Shown one piece after another: positions 8,895 to 17,915 of a stretch of DNA of 64,000 bases. The DNA is from Flavobacterium cheongpyeongense (GTDB lineage: Bacteria > Bacteroidota > Bacteroidia > Flavobacteriales > Flavobacteriaceae), in contig NZ_QJHK01000007.1 in assembly GCF_003202435.1 (NCBI RefSeq), positions 147,927 through 211,926 on the forward strand, in the 5' to 3' direction. The stretch's first letter is position 1. Every line of letters begins with the position of its first letter. Under the pieces are notes generated by a model. The model was not told the origin of the DNA. It saw only the letters and a program-made list of their open reading frames with translations, and did no database searches. Position numbers and translations under genes: made by a program.

Positions 8895-10583
8895 ATGCGT
8901 AAAGCCTCATTTATTTCATTACTTCTTTTACAACTAATTTGTTTTAGCAACCCGTTTTATTCTCAAAATAAAATCCTGACTAAAAACGAAATTGAGAAAT
9001 TAGTAACAGATGCTACTGAAAACTGGAAAAATAATGATTATGAAAAATCTTTAAAAAAATCGAGAATCGCCTTAAAAAATGCCATTGCTATTAATGAATA
9101 TAATTTAATTGCACGTACTTATAATTTAATAGGCGTAAATTTTGACGATTTACTTATGCTTGATAAGGCGTTTCCATACTATATAAAAGCTTTATACTAT
9201 ATCAATAAGACAGATAATAATATCTTAAAAAGTAAAATCCATAACAATTTAGCAAACATTTATTTTTTCGAAAAAAAACAATATCAAAAAGGAATAATCC
9301 ATTACAAAAAAGCGCTTGAATACTGCAATAGTACATCTGATACGTCATTAATTTATCTTCGAAAACTTAATATTGCCTGGGCCTATTTTGAAATTAAAGA
9401 TTTCAAAACAGGTTTGCCTTATTTAAAATATATAAATCAATTTAAAGAATATGGTGATGAATCGACTGATGGTGCAGTAAATATGCTAAATGGGGTTTAC
9501 AATGATCATATAAACGATACTGTAAAAGCGAATTTTTATTTTTTAAAAGCTATTGAACTTGGAAAAAAAAGCCATGAGAATTTTGATTTATCCATAACAC
9601 ATCAAAAATATGCTGATTTTTTGTTTAAAAAGAAAAATTACAAAAAGGCCTATGAAAATATACTCGAATTTAATCGGCTTACTAATGAAATTGATGATTT
9701 AGCTAAACAAAAAAAAACAAAACTTGCCGGCGTTAATCTTGAACTGGATGAATTTAAAAGGGAAGTTGACAAAATAGAAACAGCCTACAAAAACAAACAA
9801 AAATTATTACAGGAAGAACAATCCAAACACAAAAAAATTTTCAGCACAATTGTTCTTTTATTCCTTATTATAACCATCTTTTTTTACTTTTTTCATCAAT
9901 ATACAAAACTGAAACAAAAAAACAGGATAAAAAACATTCAGAATAAAATACATCAAAATATTATTAATGCCAGTATAGACGGACAGGAAAGTGAACGAAA
10001 AAAAGTTGCTTTGTTTTTACACGATACTATTAGTGCTTCTTTGTCATCAGCAGGTATGCACTTGAATGTGTTTTTATCCCAGCATAACACCGTTCCTGAT
10101 GAAATCATAAAAACAAAATTTATTCTCGATGAAACACATGACAAAGTAAGGGATCTTTCGCATGATCTTCTGCCTACTTTACTGGTTCGTTTCGGATTGT
10201 TATATGCACTCGATGATTTATGCGAAAAATACTCTAATTCGAATCTGCACTTTGAATATCTGAATACGATTTCAAACAAAAAAAGATATACAGAGACTTT
10301 TGAAACGAGACTTTATTTTATCATTTCAGAGCTCCTCAATAACATCATAAAACACAGTGAGGCCAACAGGGCTGAAGTTTCACTATCAGAAAACAATAAT
10401 GAATTAATTATTGAAATTACTGATAACGGAAAAGGATTTGATATAAATGACTTCAATTTTGTTGAAGGATTTGGCCTTAACCAGATAAAAGCCCGAATCA
10501 ACAATCTAAATGGCAAATTTGATGTAAATTCAAAAATAAATGAAGGAACTTCGATTAAGATAAGTGTCCCTATTAGTAGTTAG
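8895..10583 (+). CDS. TPR-containing HisKA_3 sensor histidine kinase, copy 2
   Basis: Tandem paralogue of the kinase at 6710, also 562 residues. Layout: signal peptide (1-24, ending FYSQ), TPR-like repeats (about 30-300), transmembrane helix (about 313-333), HisKA_3 with the same ERKKVALFLHDTIS phosphoacceptor motif, and HATPase_c with the ELLNNIIKHSEA and ITDNGKGFD boxes. The transmitter is about 88% identical to copy 1 by hand count, while the sensor half has diverged, so both probably speak to the same response regulator but read different inputs. No regulator gene follows, and the next gene is convergent. Confidence 0.92.
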   Translation: MRKASFISLLLLQLICFSNPFYSQNKILTKNEIEKLVTDATENWKNNDYEKSLKKSRIALKNAIAINEYNLIARTYNLIGVNFDDLLMLDKAFPYYIKALYYINKTDNNILKSKIHNNLANIYFFEKKQYQKGIIHYKKALEYCNSTSDTSLIYLRKLNIAWAYFEIKDFKTGLPYLKYINQFKEYGDESTDGAVNMLNGVYNDHINDTVKANFYFLKAIELGKKSHENFDLSITHQKYADFLFKKKNYKKAYENILEFNRLTNEIDDLAKQKKTKLAGVNLELDEFKREVDKIETAYKNKQKLLQEEQSKHKKIFSTIVLLFLIITIFFYFFHQYTKLKQKNRIKNIQNKIHQNIINASIDGQESERKKVALFLHDTISASLSSAGMHLNVFLSQHNTVPDEIIKTKFILDETHDKVRDLSHDLLPTLLVRFGLLYALDDLCEKYSNSNLHFEYLNTISNKKRYTETFETRLYFIISELLNNIIKHSEANRAEVSLSENNNELIIEITDNGKGFDINDFNFVEGFGLNQIKARINNLNGKFDVNSKINEGTSIKISVPISS

Positions 10584-10647
10584 TCCTTAGTAAATAATGC
10601 GTAGTGGATATTCTATTGTAATTAATTCTTAGTAATGAACTGATGAA

Positions 10648-11145
10648 TCACACTCTTTTTTCGATTTCGATAATTTCTAAATCTTTTATTTTATCTTTTT
10701 CAATTACGAACCGCAACATCGTTCTTACCTGATGAAAACCGCTTTTTCCTGCCGCACCGGGATTCATATGCAATAAATTATTTTTTTTATCAAACATCAC
10801 TTTCAGAATATGCGAATGGCCGCAAATAAATAATTTTGGCGGATTGTTTTTCATTTCTTCTTTAATGGCAGGATTATATTTTCCGGGATATCCTCCTATA
10901 TGCGTCATCCAGACTGAAACATCTTCACAAAAAAAACGATTGTTGAGCGGGAATTCTAATCGGGCCTGTGCATCATCGATATTGCCGTAAACACAGCGCA
11001 GCGGTTTTAATTTTTTAATGGTATCGGTAACGTTTAAATCGCCAATATCCCCGGCATGCCAGACTTCATCTGCCTGAGCCACATATTTTAAAATAGTATC
11101 ATCAATATGACTGTGAGTGTCTGAAAGCAGAAGAATCTTTTTCAT
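10648..11145 (-). CDS. YfcE/MJ0936-type metallophosphoesterase
   Basis: A 165-residue single-domain calcineurin-like phosphodiesterase. All the metal-ligand motifs are present: SDTHSH near the N-terminus, GDIGD, GNIDD (the GNHE equivalent in this subfamily), and GHSHILK with a downstream MNPGAAG. Family members hydrolyse phosphodiesters with Mn2+. It is cytosolic, with no signal peptide. Its promoter at 11189-11196 gives a leader of about 37 nt. The true substrate is unknown. Confidence 0.9.
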   Translation of the reverse strand: MKKILLLSDTHSHIDDTILKYVAQADEVWHAGDIGDLNVTDTIKKLKPLRCVYGNIDDAQARLEFPLNNRFFCEDVSVWMTHIGGYPGKYNPAIKEEMKNNPPKLFICGHSHILKVMFDKKNNLLHMNPGAAGKSGFHQVRTMLRFVIEKDKIKDLEIIEIEKRV

Positions 11146-11188
11146 TATAAGGTTCTAATATTTAAAAAAATTGTAACGTTAAAAGAAC

Positions 11189-11196
11189 CAAAGATA
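11189..11196 (-). promoter_or_regulatory. -7 box (TATCTTTG) of the metallophosphoesterase gene
   Basis: An exact TAnnTTTG match on the minus strand, 44 bp upstream of the start at 11145. No convincing -33 element is visible at the expected distance. Confidence 0.45.
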
Positions 11197-11263
11197 CAAA
11201 GGTTTTTTCTGTAGATGCACAGCAATATAGGTCTTTCCTTCCTTTTTGAATGGGTATAATTAT

Positions 11264-11296
11264 AAAAAAACCGACCTGCTTTCGCCGATCGGTTTT
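11264..11296 (-). terminator. Intrinsic terminator after the SPFH protein gene
   Basis: A stem of AAAACCGA (11267-11274) and TCGGTTTT (11289-11296). On the minus strand the hairpin runs into a T-tract. It lies about 50 bp past the stop of the SPFH gene. Confidence 0.7.
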
Positions 11297-11307
11297 ACAA
11301 CTCTTGT

Positions 11308-11333
11308 TTAGACGCACTGCTGTTCGCCTCTAC
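11308..11333. repeat. Short dispersed repeat, TTAGACGCAC...CTCTAC type, copy 1
   Basis: TTAGACGCACTGCTGT followed by TCGCCTCTAC. It matches the sequence at 13603-13628 at about 23 of 26 positions. It resembles the GTAGAGACG...CGTCTCTAC palindromic units that recur in flavobacterial intergenic regions. Confidence 0.55.
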
Positions 11334-11348
11334 TTATTGCTATTTTAA

Positions 11349-13274
11349 TTATTGCTTTTTAGGATTTTTAAATTCTTTACTGTCTTTAGAATCTTTGGTA
11401 TCCATCATTTCCATTAGCTTTAATCCTAGCAGACCACTGATTGAACCATCAGATCCGCCGTTACCGGTAATTAAAACATCTGGAATAACTTTGATATTTC
11501 CTTTACCAATTTCTTCAGTTACTTTATAACGGGTAAAATTATCTCCCCCCATAGCACTAACCTGAAGCTGATAGGCCTCTGCTGTCGATTTACCTATAGC
11601 CATAATTTTTTCGGCTTCAGCCAAACCTGTTTTTGAGATTCGTTCTGCTTCTGCACTTGCATTCAATTTTGTAGCTTCTGCCTGTGCTCCTGCTCTTGCT
11701 TTTGTTGCTTCGGCTTCGGCATTTGCACGCATTTTGGTAGCTTCAGCTTCGGCATTTACGTTCAGTTTTAAACTGGTCGCATCACCCTCTGCTTTTTTAA
11801 CGGTTGCATCAGCGGTACGTTGTGCAATTTCAACACTTTGGGAAGCGCGTACAATTTCTTTCTGCATATCTGCAATAGCGGTTTCTTTTTCCATTCCCTG
11901 ACGTTGTTCCTGCGCCATTTTTTGTGTCTGATATGTTTTTTGTTCTTCCTCAGCCAGTTTTCTGTCTGTTAGGGTTTTCATCAGTGAATCTGGTGGAACG
12001 ATATCTCCTATTAAAGTATCAACTGCATTTACGTTATATTCGTCAAGCACTAATTTGATATGATTTTTAGCTGATTCCTGACGTTCTTTTCTCGTTGTCA
12101 AAAACGAAATCACATCGCTGTCCTGAGCCGAGTTTCTGAAATAATTACCAATCGTTGGTTCTAAAACCTGAGAAACCAGATTGTTCATGCTGCCAAAACG
12201 TGCAATTACCTTTGGTGCTTCTGCTGCCGGCACATGAATGATTTGTGCAACATCCAGATTGAATGGGAAACCGTCTTTTGAACGAACCGTAATCGTGGAA
12301 AGATTTTTATCCAGATCGTGTGATTCGCTTCGGGCATTTGCCCAGTTCAATACTAAATTTGTTGTAGGGACTGCTTCTAATTTTGTCGTGTACTTATTTA
12401 AAGCATATTTTCCCGGACCAAATGGTTCCATCCACACTCCACGCTGTCCTTTCGAAACAATATTTCCGTGTTTGAAAGTATCACCTGTTACATCCTGACC
12501 GTCCTCTCCAATATAAGAAATGACAACCCCAACATATCCAATTGGCACATCGGTCATTGGATTTTGCTCTATTAAAATCCCCCATGTATTGATGTAGTAG
12601 GATCCGGCCAACATTACCTGAGGCTGTAAACCACGATTTCCACCGTCTTCCAGAAACTTGTCAAAATCCTGAAAATTGTTATGATCATTTACAAATTTAC
12701 CTGCAATTTGTCCCTGCGGAATCGGTTCTCCATCGAGAGCCGTTACAATACCAATCATGTTTTCGTAAATCTTGATCTGATCAGCAATTACGATTTCAAA
12801 CAAAAACGTATTAATACGATACGAACCTGTGGTGATAAAAGCAGTCTGACGCCCTTTTTGCCCTCCATTATTCAAGAAAGCTGTAGCATCCTGAAAGTTA
12901 TCACTTTCTACTTTTCTGGCAAGAATTCTTCCGGTTGGGATTTCTTTTCCGTCCTTGCTCAAAACCAATCCAATTTTACCTTCCGGTATTATTGTAAATC
13001 CGGTCATATCGATTGAATACTGCCAGATCCACATTCCCCAGTATAAACCCGGAGCTAATGTTTGTGCCTGATAACCAGCTTCGCCTTTGGTGGCAATAAT
13101 TCGGCCATCTGGCAATGATTTGTCTGCGCCAAACAATACGAATTTTTTGGTTACTAAACCAATTTTATCTTCGGGAACCATTACCATTCCGAAGAAAACA
13201 CGCAAAATAAATTTGTAAAAAATAATGGAGAATAAGATTAAAATTATCCACCAATAAGAAGTAATTTCATTCAT
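11349..13274 (-). CDS. SPFH/Band 7 (flotillin-like) membrane protein with tandem N-terminal modules
   Basis: A 641-residue membrane-anchored SPFH protein. A transmembrane helix (about 8-30) is followed by four related modules of about 55-70 residues (roughly 34-88, 96-160, 169-234, 242-295), which share an IGxV start, a GxI core and, in modules 2 and 3, an FQD...FLxxGG...GSYxIN block. The SPFH domain follows (about 296-430), then an Ala/Glu-rich coiled coil (about 440-580) with repeated AEAEATK units, and a tail ending in KDSKDSKE. Flotillin-like proteins form oligomeric membrane scaffolds. I chose the ATG at 13274 because a promoter -7 box (13294-13301) lies inside the longer reading frame that opens at 13328. 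Confidence 0.88.
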   Translation of the reverse strand: MNEITSYWWIILILFSIIFYKFILRVFFGMVMVPEDKIGLVTKKFVLFGADKSLPDGRIIATKGEAGYQAQTLAPGLYWGMWIWQYSIDMTGFTIIPEGKIGLVLSKDGKEIPTGRILARKVESDNFQDATAFLNNGGQKGRQTAFITTGSYRINTFLFEIVIADQIKIYENMIGIVTALDGEPIPQGQIAGKFVNDHNNFQDFDKFLEDGGNRGLQPQVMLAGSYYINTWGILIEQNPMTDVPIGYVGVVISYIGEDGQDVTGDTFKHGNIVSKGQRGVWMEPFGPGKYALNKYTTKLEAVPTTNLVLNWANARSESHDLDKNLSTITVRSKDGFPFNLDVAQIIHVPAAEAPKVIARFGSMNNLVSQVLEPTIGNYFRNSAQDSDVISFLTTRKERQESAKNHIKLVLDEYNVNAVDTLIGDIVPPDSLMKTLTDRKLAEEEQKTYQTQKMAQEQRQGMEKETAIADMQKEIVRASQSVEIAQRTADATVKKAEGDATSLKLNVNAEAEATKMRANAEAEATKARAGAQAEATKLNASAEAERISKTGLAEAEKIMAIGKSTAEAYQLQVSAMGGDNFTRYKVTEEIGKGNIKVIPDVLITGNGGSDGSISGLLGLKLMEMMDTKDSKDSKEFKNPKKQ

Positions 13275-13293
13275 AGTTTTAATATTTAGACTA

Positions 13294-13301
13294 CAAACAT
13301 A
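13294..13301 (-). promoter_or_regulatory. -7 box (TATGTTTG) of the SPFH gene
   Basis: An exact TAnnTTTG match on the minus strand, 20 bp before the ATG at 13274. It decides the start, because the longer reading frame would begin upstream of the promoter. Confidence 0.5.
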
Positions 13302-13570
13302 ACAGAAATATTTCCTGTTAAAATACATTGATTTAAAAATTTAACTTTTAGGCATTTTTGAACATAAACGCTAAAAAAATACTTCTTTTATATCGTTGGA
13401 ATTTCATTTGTATGACACGATTTTTTACTGAATAAACTATGATTTGAATTTTGGGTTTTAACGTTTTTTAAAGGAGATTGTGCAATTCTGAACACCTAAG
13501 GTCTATAGATTCTATTTTTGAATTTGAATTACATTGTTGCATTTCTACACAAAGCACTTTATTGGTCTGA

Positions 13571-13628
13571 TAGAGACACTACATCAAAAAATACCAAAAC
13601 CTTTAGACGCACAGCTGTACGTCTCTAC
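13571..13628. repeat. Inverted-repeat element with TAGAGAC / GTCTCTA ends, copy 2
   Basis: TAGAGAC (13571-13577) and GTCTCTA (13621-13627) are inverted ends. The right half, TTAGACGCACAGCTGTACG plus TCTCTAC (13603-13628), repeats the sequence at 11308-11333. The element lies just upstream of the truA promoter and happens to be open in the truA frame. Confidence 0.5.
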
Positions 13629-13639
13629 AGAAAACTTTG

Positions 13640-13647
13640 TACCTTTG
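13640..13647 (+). promoter_or_regulatory. -7 box (TACCTTTG) of truA
   Basis: TACCTTTG followed by C is a canonical flavobacterial -7 box. It would start transcription about 24 nt before the TTG at 13678, downstream of any earlier in-frame start. Confidence 0.5.
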
Positions 13648-13677
13648 CAGCCTTGTCACTTTGAACCTTCAGAACAC

Positions 13678-14412
13678 TTGAGATATTTTATTCACTTTGC
13701 TTATAACGGAACACATTATCATGGCTGGCAGTTTCAGCCCAATGCTTCATCGGTTCAGGAAACTTTAAATAAAGCTCTTTCGGTTTTGCTAAATTCAACT
13801 GTAAATGTAATGGGCGCCGGAAGGACTGATACTGGAGTCCATGCAGAAGAAATGTACGGGCATTTTGATTTTGAAATACCAATTGATATTCCAGTTTTAG
13901 TACATAAACTGAATTCGTATCTTCCAAAAGACATTGCCATATTTAATCTGATTCATGTTCATGATGATGCACATTGCCGATTTGATGCCACGAAGCGAAC
14001 GTATGAATACCATATCAATAGCGTTAAAAATCCGTTTTTGGAAGGACTGAGCTGGTATGTGAATCAAAAATTAGATATTAATTTAATGAATGAAGCTTCG
14101 CAAATTTTATTGAAGCATACCAATTTTCAATGTTTCTCAAAAGTAAATACAGATGTGAATACATTTGATTGCACGATTTTTGAAGCGTATTGGGAAACTG
14201 AAAATAACAAATTGGTTTTTACCATTTCGGCGAATCGTTTTTTACGGAATATGGTTCGGGCAATTGTGGGAACTTTGATTAATATTGGCCTGCATAAAAT
14301 TTCGCTGGCTGATTTTGAAAATATAATTGCCAGTAAAAACAGAGAAAAAGCAGGGTTTTCTGTTCCTGCACATGGTTTATATTTAACGAAAATTGATTAC
14401 GATTATTTATAG
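13678..14412 (+). CDS. truA: tRNA pseudouridine(38-40) synthase TruA
   Basis: Modifies uridines 38-40 in the tRNA anticodon stem. Family signatures are visible: the opening LRYFIHFAYNGTHYHGWQ, the catalytic-Asp motif GAGRTDTGVHA, the RFDATKRTYEYHI segment and the NRFLRNMVRAIVGT C-terminal block. I chose the TTG at 13678 as start (244 residues), since bacterial TruA begins directly with xRYFxxFxYxGTxYHGWQ. The in-frame ATG-type start at 13534 would add 48 residues encoded by a dispersed repeat and by the promoter itself. No ATG exists in frame at the right place. The stop overlaps the hairpin at 14411-14463. Confidence 0.9.
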   Translation: MRYFIHFAYNGTHYHGWQFQPNASSVQETLNKALSVLLNSTVNVMGAGRTDTGVHAEEMYGHFDFEIPIDIPVLVHKLNSYLPKDIAIFNLIHVHDDAHCRFDATKRTYEYHINSVKNPFLEGLSWYVNQKLDINLMNEASQILLKHTNFQCFSKVNTDVNTFDCTIFEAYWETENNKLVFTISANRFLRNMVRAIVGTLINIGLHKISLADFENIIASKNREKAGFSVPAHGLYLTKIDYDYL

Positions 14413-14463
14413 CAATAAGCTACCGGCATTAAACTTACTGCTTACTGCCTGTAGCTTATTGCT
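14411..14463. repeat. Long inverted repeat between truA and the ABC transporter gene
   Basis: AGCAATAAGCTAC (14411-14423) and GTAGCTTATTGCT (14451-14463) are perfect 13-bp arms around a loop rich in CTTACTGCTTACTGCC. It overlaps the truA stop. There is no T-run, so it looks more like a dispersed palindromic element or an mRNA-stabilising hairpin than a classical terminator. Confidence 0.65.
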
Positions 14464-14480
14464 TAAAGCATAAAAAATAA

Positions 14481-16235
14481 ATGAAAGCAAAAGCATTTGA
14501 TACCGGATTATTTAAACGTATTTTAAAATATACGAAACCTTATAAATGGCGCTATTACGGCGTTATTGTTTTTGCAATATCGTTATCGGTTTTTGCTGCA
14601 CTTCGTCCTTATTTATTGAAGCAGACCGTTGACGGCTACATTAAAACGCATGACAAAAATGGTTTACTGATGTACATTATCCTGATGGGTATTGTGCTTT
14701 TGATGGAGGTACTTTCTCAATTCTATTTTGTGTATTGGGCGAACTGGCTGGGTCAGGATATTGTAAAAGATATTCGGAATAAGCTTTTTAAACATATTTT
14801 AAGCTTTAGAATGAAGTATTTTGATTTGGTTCCTGTTGGGCAATTGGTAACACGATCTGTTTCGGACATTGAGTCGATTGCACGTATTTTCAGTCAGGGT
14901 TTGTTTATGATTATAAGTGATTTGATGAAAATGCTTGTTGTACTTATTTTTATGTTTTATATGAACTGGAAACTGACCTGGATTGTGGTTGTTGCTATGC
15001 CAATTCTGGTTTATGTTACCCGAATTTTTCAACGTAAAATGCAGGTGGCGTTTGAAGAAGTGAGAACACAGATTGCTAATATGAATTCGTTTGTTCAGGA
15101 ACGCGTAACGGGAATGAAAATCGTCCAGCTGTTTAACCGTGAGAAAATCGAAGCTGAAAACTTTAAAAACATCAACGACAAACACCGTGTTGCATGGATC
15201 AAAACGATTTTATACAACTCGATATTCTTTCCGATTGCCGATATTATTTCGTCTATTACCTTAGGTTTGGTAGTGGTTTTTGGTGGATTTAAAATCCTGA
15301 ACGGAGATGATTTTACGACTTTTGGAGATCTGTTTTCTTATACGATGTTTATTGGGATGTTGTTTAATCCGTTGCGTCAGATAGCAGATAAGTTTAACGA
15401 GATGCAATTAGGGATGATTGCTGCCAATCGTGTTTTTGACATTATTGATACAAAGGATCATATTCAGGATACCGGAACTCTGGAAGCGCCTGTTTTTAAT
15501 GGAATCATAGAATTTAAAGAAGTTCGTTTTAGCTATATTCCGGAAGAGGAAGTTATAAAAGGTATTGATCTTTCTGTCGCTTCAGGTCAGACAATTGCAA
15601 TTGTGGGTTCAACAGGTGCCGGAAAATCGACCATTATTAACTTACTGAACCGTTTTTATGAAATTAACAGTGGTACTATATTTATTGATGGACACAATAT
15701 CGAAAACTATACTTTGGCTTCTTTAAGAAAACAAATTGCGGTTGTTCTTCAGGATGTATTTTTGTTTGCCGATACGATTTATAACAATATCACACTACAT
15801 AATCCTGAAATTTCGCGCGAACAGGTAATTGATGCTGCCAAAAAAATTGGTGTTCATGATTTTATTATGAGTCTTCCTGATAATTATGATTTTGATGTAA
15901 AAGAGCGCGGCGTTATGCTTTCATCCGGACAAAGGCAATTGATTGCTTTTTTACGTTCGTATGTTAGCAACCCGAGTATTTTGATTTTAGATGAAGCGAC
16001 TTCATCAATTGACACGTATTCTGAAGAACTGATTCAGCGTGCTACTGAAACGATTACCAAGGGCAGGACTTCTATTGTGATTGCGCATCGCCTGGCCACT
16101 ATTATAAACGCTGATAAAATTGTGGTCATGGACAAAGGTCTGATTGTGGAGCAGGGCACACATCACGAATTGCTGACTAAAGCTGATGGTTATTATAAAA
16201 ATCTGTACGACTCACAATTTTCGGTTGTAAATTAG
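14481..16235 (+). CDS. MsbA-like ABC exporter (fused membrane and ATPase domains)
   Basis: A 584-residue half-transporter that works as a homodimer or heterodimer. It has a six-helix type 1 exporter membrane domain (about 20-310) and an ATP-binding domain (about 335-575) with Walker A GSTGAGKST near residue 374, a Q-loop around VVLQDVFLF, the signature LSSGQRQLIAF (the canonical form is LSGGQ), Walker B ILILDEATSSID and an H-loop IAHRL. Family members export lipids, peptides or drugs. The substrate is not predictable. The LytS-type kinase gene begins 20 bp downstream. Confidence 0.93.
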   Translation: MKAKAFDTGLFKRILKYTKPYKWRYYGVIVFAISLSVFAALRPYLLKQTVDGYIKTHDKNGLLMYIILMGIVLLMEVLSQFYFVYWANWLGQDIVKDIRNKLFKHILSFRMKYFDLVPVGQLVTRSVSDIESIARIFSQGLFMIISDLMKMLVVLIFMFYMNWKLTWIVVVAMPILVYVTRIFQRKMQVAFEEVRTQIANMNSFVQERVTGMKIVQLFNREKIEAENFKNINDKHRVAWIKTILYNSIFFPIADIISSITLGLVVVFGGFKILNGDDFTTFGDLFSYTMFIGMLFNPLRQIADKFNEMQLGMIAANRVFDIIDTKDHIQDTGTLEAPVFNGIIEFKEVRFSYIPEEEVIKGIDLSVASGQTIAIVGSTGAGKSTIINLLNRFYEINSGTIFIDGHNIENYTLASLRKQIAVVLQDVFLFADTIYNNITLHNPEISREQVIDAAKKIGVHDFIMSLPDNYDFDVKERGVMLSSGQRQLIAFLRSYVSNPSILILDEATSSIDTYSEELIQRATETITKGRTSIVIAHRLATIINADKIVVMDKGLIVEQGTHHELLTKADGYYKNLYDSQFSVVN

Positions 16236-16255
16236 AACTTCAAATAATACTACTT

Positions 16256-17830
16256 TTGAAATTTAAACTAAAAAAAATAACATCCAGACGTGCGTTCTTT
16301 ATATATGTCGCATTCACGATTTTAGTCACGGTTTCATCTGTTTACATTTTGAGTAATTTGATTACTGATCTTACTGAAAAAGCAAATGAAGAATTAGCGC
16401 AACGGAACTTTATTAAGAAACAGGAATTCATGTCACAGGAGTTTTCAAAATTGCTGGAGCAGGAAAACCGAATAAAGCATGTTTTAAAAATTAGTAATCC
16501 GGAGAATTTATCTTCTAATTTAGAAGTTTTATCCTCAGTACAAAAAACCAGTCCTTTGATCGTGAACAACTGGTTTCAGATTAACGATGAAAAAATTCAG
16601 TTTGCAACCGATTCTATTGCTACTCAGGCAGCAATTACTGATACAGAAAAATTTATTCTTCAACACAAAAATGAAGCTTATATAAGTACAATTGTATTGT
16701 CTGGAAAGGAATGGATCTGGCGAATTTATTTTAAACTAATTTCAAAAAAAAATACAACGGTACGTTGTGGTTACGACATCAGTCTAAAAAAATTCCGTGA
16801 TTATTTGTCCACTGTCGATAAAACTGGCAATAATTATGCTTTTATTTTCGATAAAAACGGGAGATGTATCTACCACCCGGATTCTACTTTTATAGGCAAA
16901 AATATCTGCAAAGTATATTCTATCCGCTCTATTGATACTGTTTACAGCAAAAAACAGGATTATGTAAAAAGAGTAACCATGTCTGAGTTTTTGAAACTGG
17001 ACGTAATCCGTTTTACAAAAAAATTTGATCTCAAAGGTTCTCAGTGGTTTATGTGTGTCAACCTCCCTAAAGTTTTCGATGACGAAAATGTCGATCTGAT
17101 CAGAAAATATGCTACCTGGATATATTCGATTACGACCATAATGCTTCTTTTGATTTTCTATTTATTCTCGTATGCAAACAGGCGGGCTTACAAAGAAAAA
17201 GGAATCGCTATTAAAGAAAAAAACAGGCTTCGTGTAGAGAATGAAAAAATTATAAAAGAAAAAGCACTTATCCAGCTGCAGCAGCTGAAAGAACAGATTA
17301 ACCCGCATTTTTTATTTAATTCACTCAATTCATTATATATGTTAATGACTAGCGATGTTAAAACTGCGCAGAAATTCACCCTGAATTTATCCCGTATTTA
17401 CCGCTATCTGATTGATCCGCCAAAGAAAAACATAGTTCAGCTAAAAAATGAATTACTCTTTATTGAAAAATATATCTTTTTACAACAAACCCGATTTAAG
17501 GAAGAATTATTTTTTTCTATAAAAATTGAAGACGAAACGGCTTTAGAAAAATTTATTCCGTATCTGGCTTTTCAGGTTGTGGTTGAAAATGCTATTAAGC
17601 ATAATATGGCAACTCAGGAAAACCCTCTCACAACCCAAATTTTAATTCAGAAAGATCAGGTCGTTATCAGCAACAATCTTCAAAAAAAGGCACACAGCGA
17701 ACCTGGAGCTAATTTTGGTTTAAAATACCTTTCTAGTGTCTATACTTTTTATTCCAGAACCAATTTTCAAACCTCAGAAAAAGACGGTAATTTCGTATGC
17801 ATTTTGCCATTAATATCCATTCACTCCTAA
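16256..17830 (+). CDS. LytS/YehU-type sensor histidine kinase
   Basis: A 524-residue kinase with transmembrane helix 1 (about 13-33), a Cache/PAS-like extracytoplasmic sensor (about 36-280; YAFIFDKNGRCIYHPDS segment), helix 2 (about 286-306), a coiled coil (about 310-345), a His_kinase domain with the phosphoacceptor His351 in EQINPHFLFNSLNSL, and a compact HATPase end (VVENAIKHN). This class pairs with LytTR regulators, and one lies at 25375 beyond the protease-SusC-SusD genes. The start is TTG at 16256, with no ATG before residue 59, and the helix would be lost otherwise. A TTG-N23-TACTTTTG promoter match (16225-16258) overlaps that start codon and may be chance. Confidence 0.88.
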   Translation: MKFKLKKITSRRAFFIYVAFTILVTVSSVYILSNLITDLTEKANEELAQRNFIKKQEFMSQEFSKLLEQENRIKHVLKISNPENLSSNLEVLSSVQKTSPLIVNNWFQINDEKIQFATDSIATQAAITDTEKFILQHKNEAYISTIVLSGKEWIWRIYFKLISKKNTTVRCGYDISLKKFRDYLSTVDKTGNNYAFIFDKNGRCIYHPDSTFIGKNICKVYSIRSIDTVYSKKQDYVKRVTMSEFLKLDVIRFTKKFDLKGSQWFMCVNLPKVFDDENVDLIRKYATWIYSITTIMLLLIFYLFSYANRRAYKEKGIAIKEKNRLRVENEKIIKEKALIQLQQLKEQINPHFLFNSLNSLYMLMTSDVKTAQKFTLNLSRIYRYLIDPPKKNIVQLKNELLFIEKYIFLQQTRFKEELFFSIKIEDETALEKFIPYLAFQVVVENAIKHNMATQENPLTTQILIQKDQVVISNNLQKKAHSEPGANFGLKYLSSVYTFYSRTNFQTSEKDGNFVCILPLISIHS

Positions 17831-17915
17831 AAATAAGCCATTCACTCCCTTTCCTTTTTTATTTGAGTACGAAACAAATATTTTCGCGCTAAAATTAACC
17901 TAAAATTAACAACAA

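Noticed and set aside
16225..16258. TTG-N23-TACTTTTG promoter match overlapping the LytS kinase start
   Set aside because: Transcription from it would begin after the only plausible start codon, so it is probably a chance match or the start is misjudged. It was not listed as a promoter.
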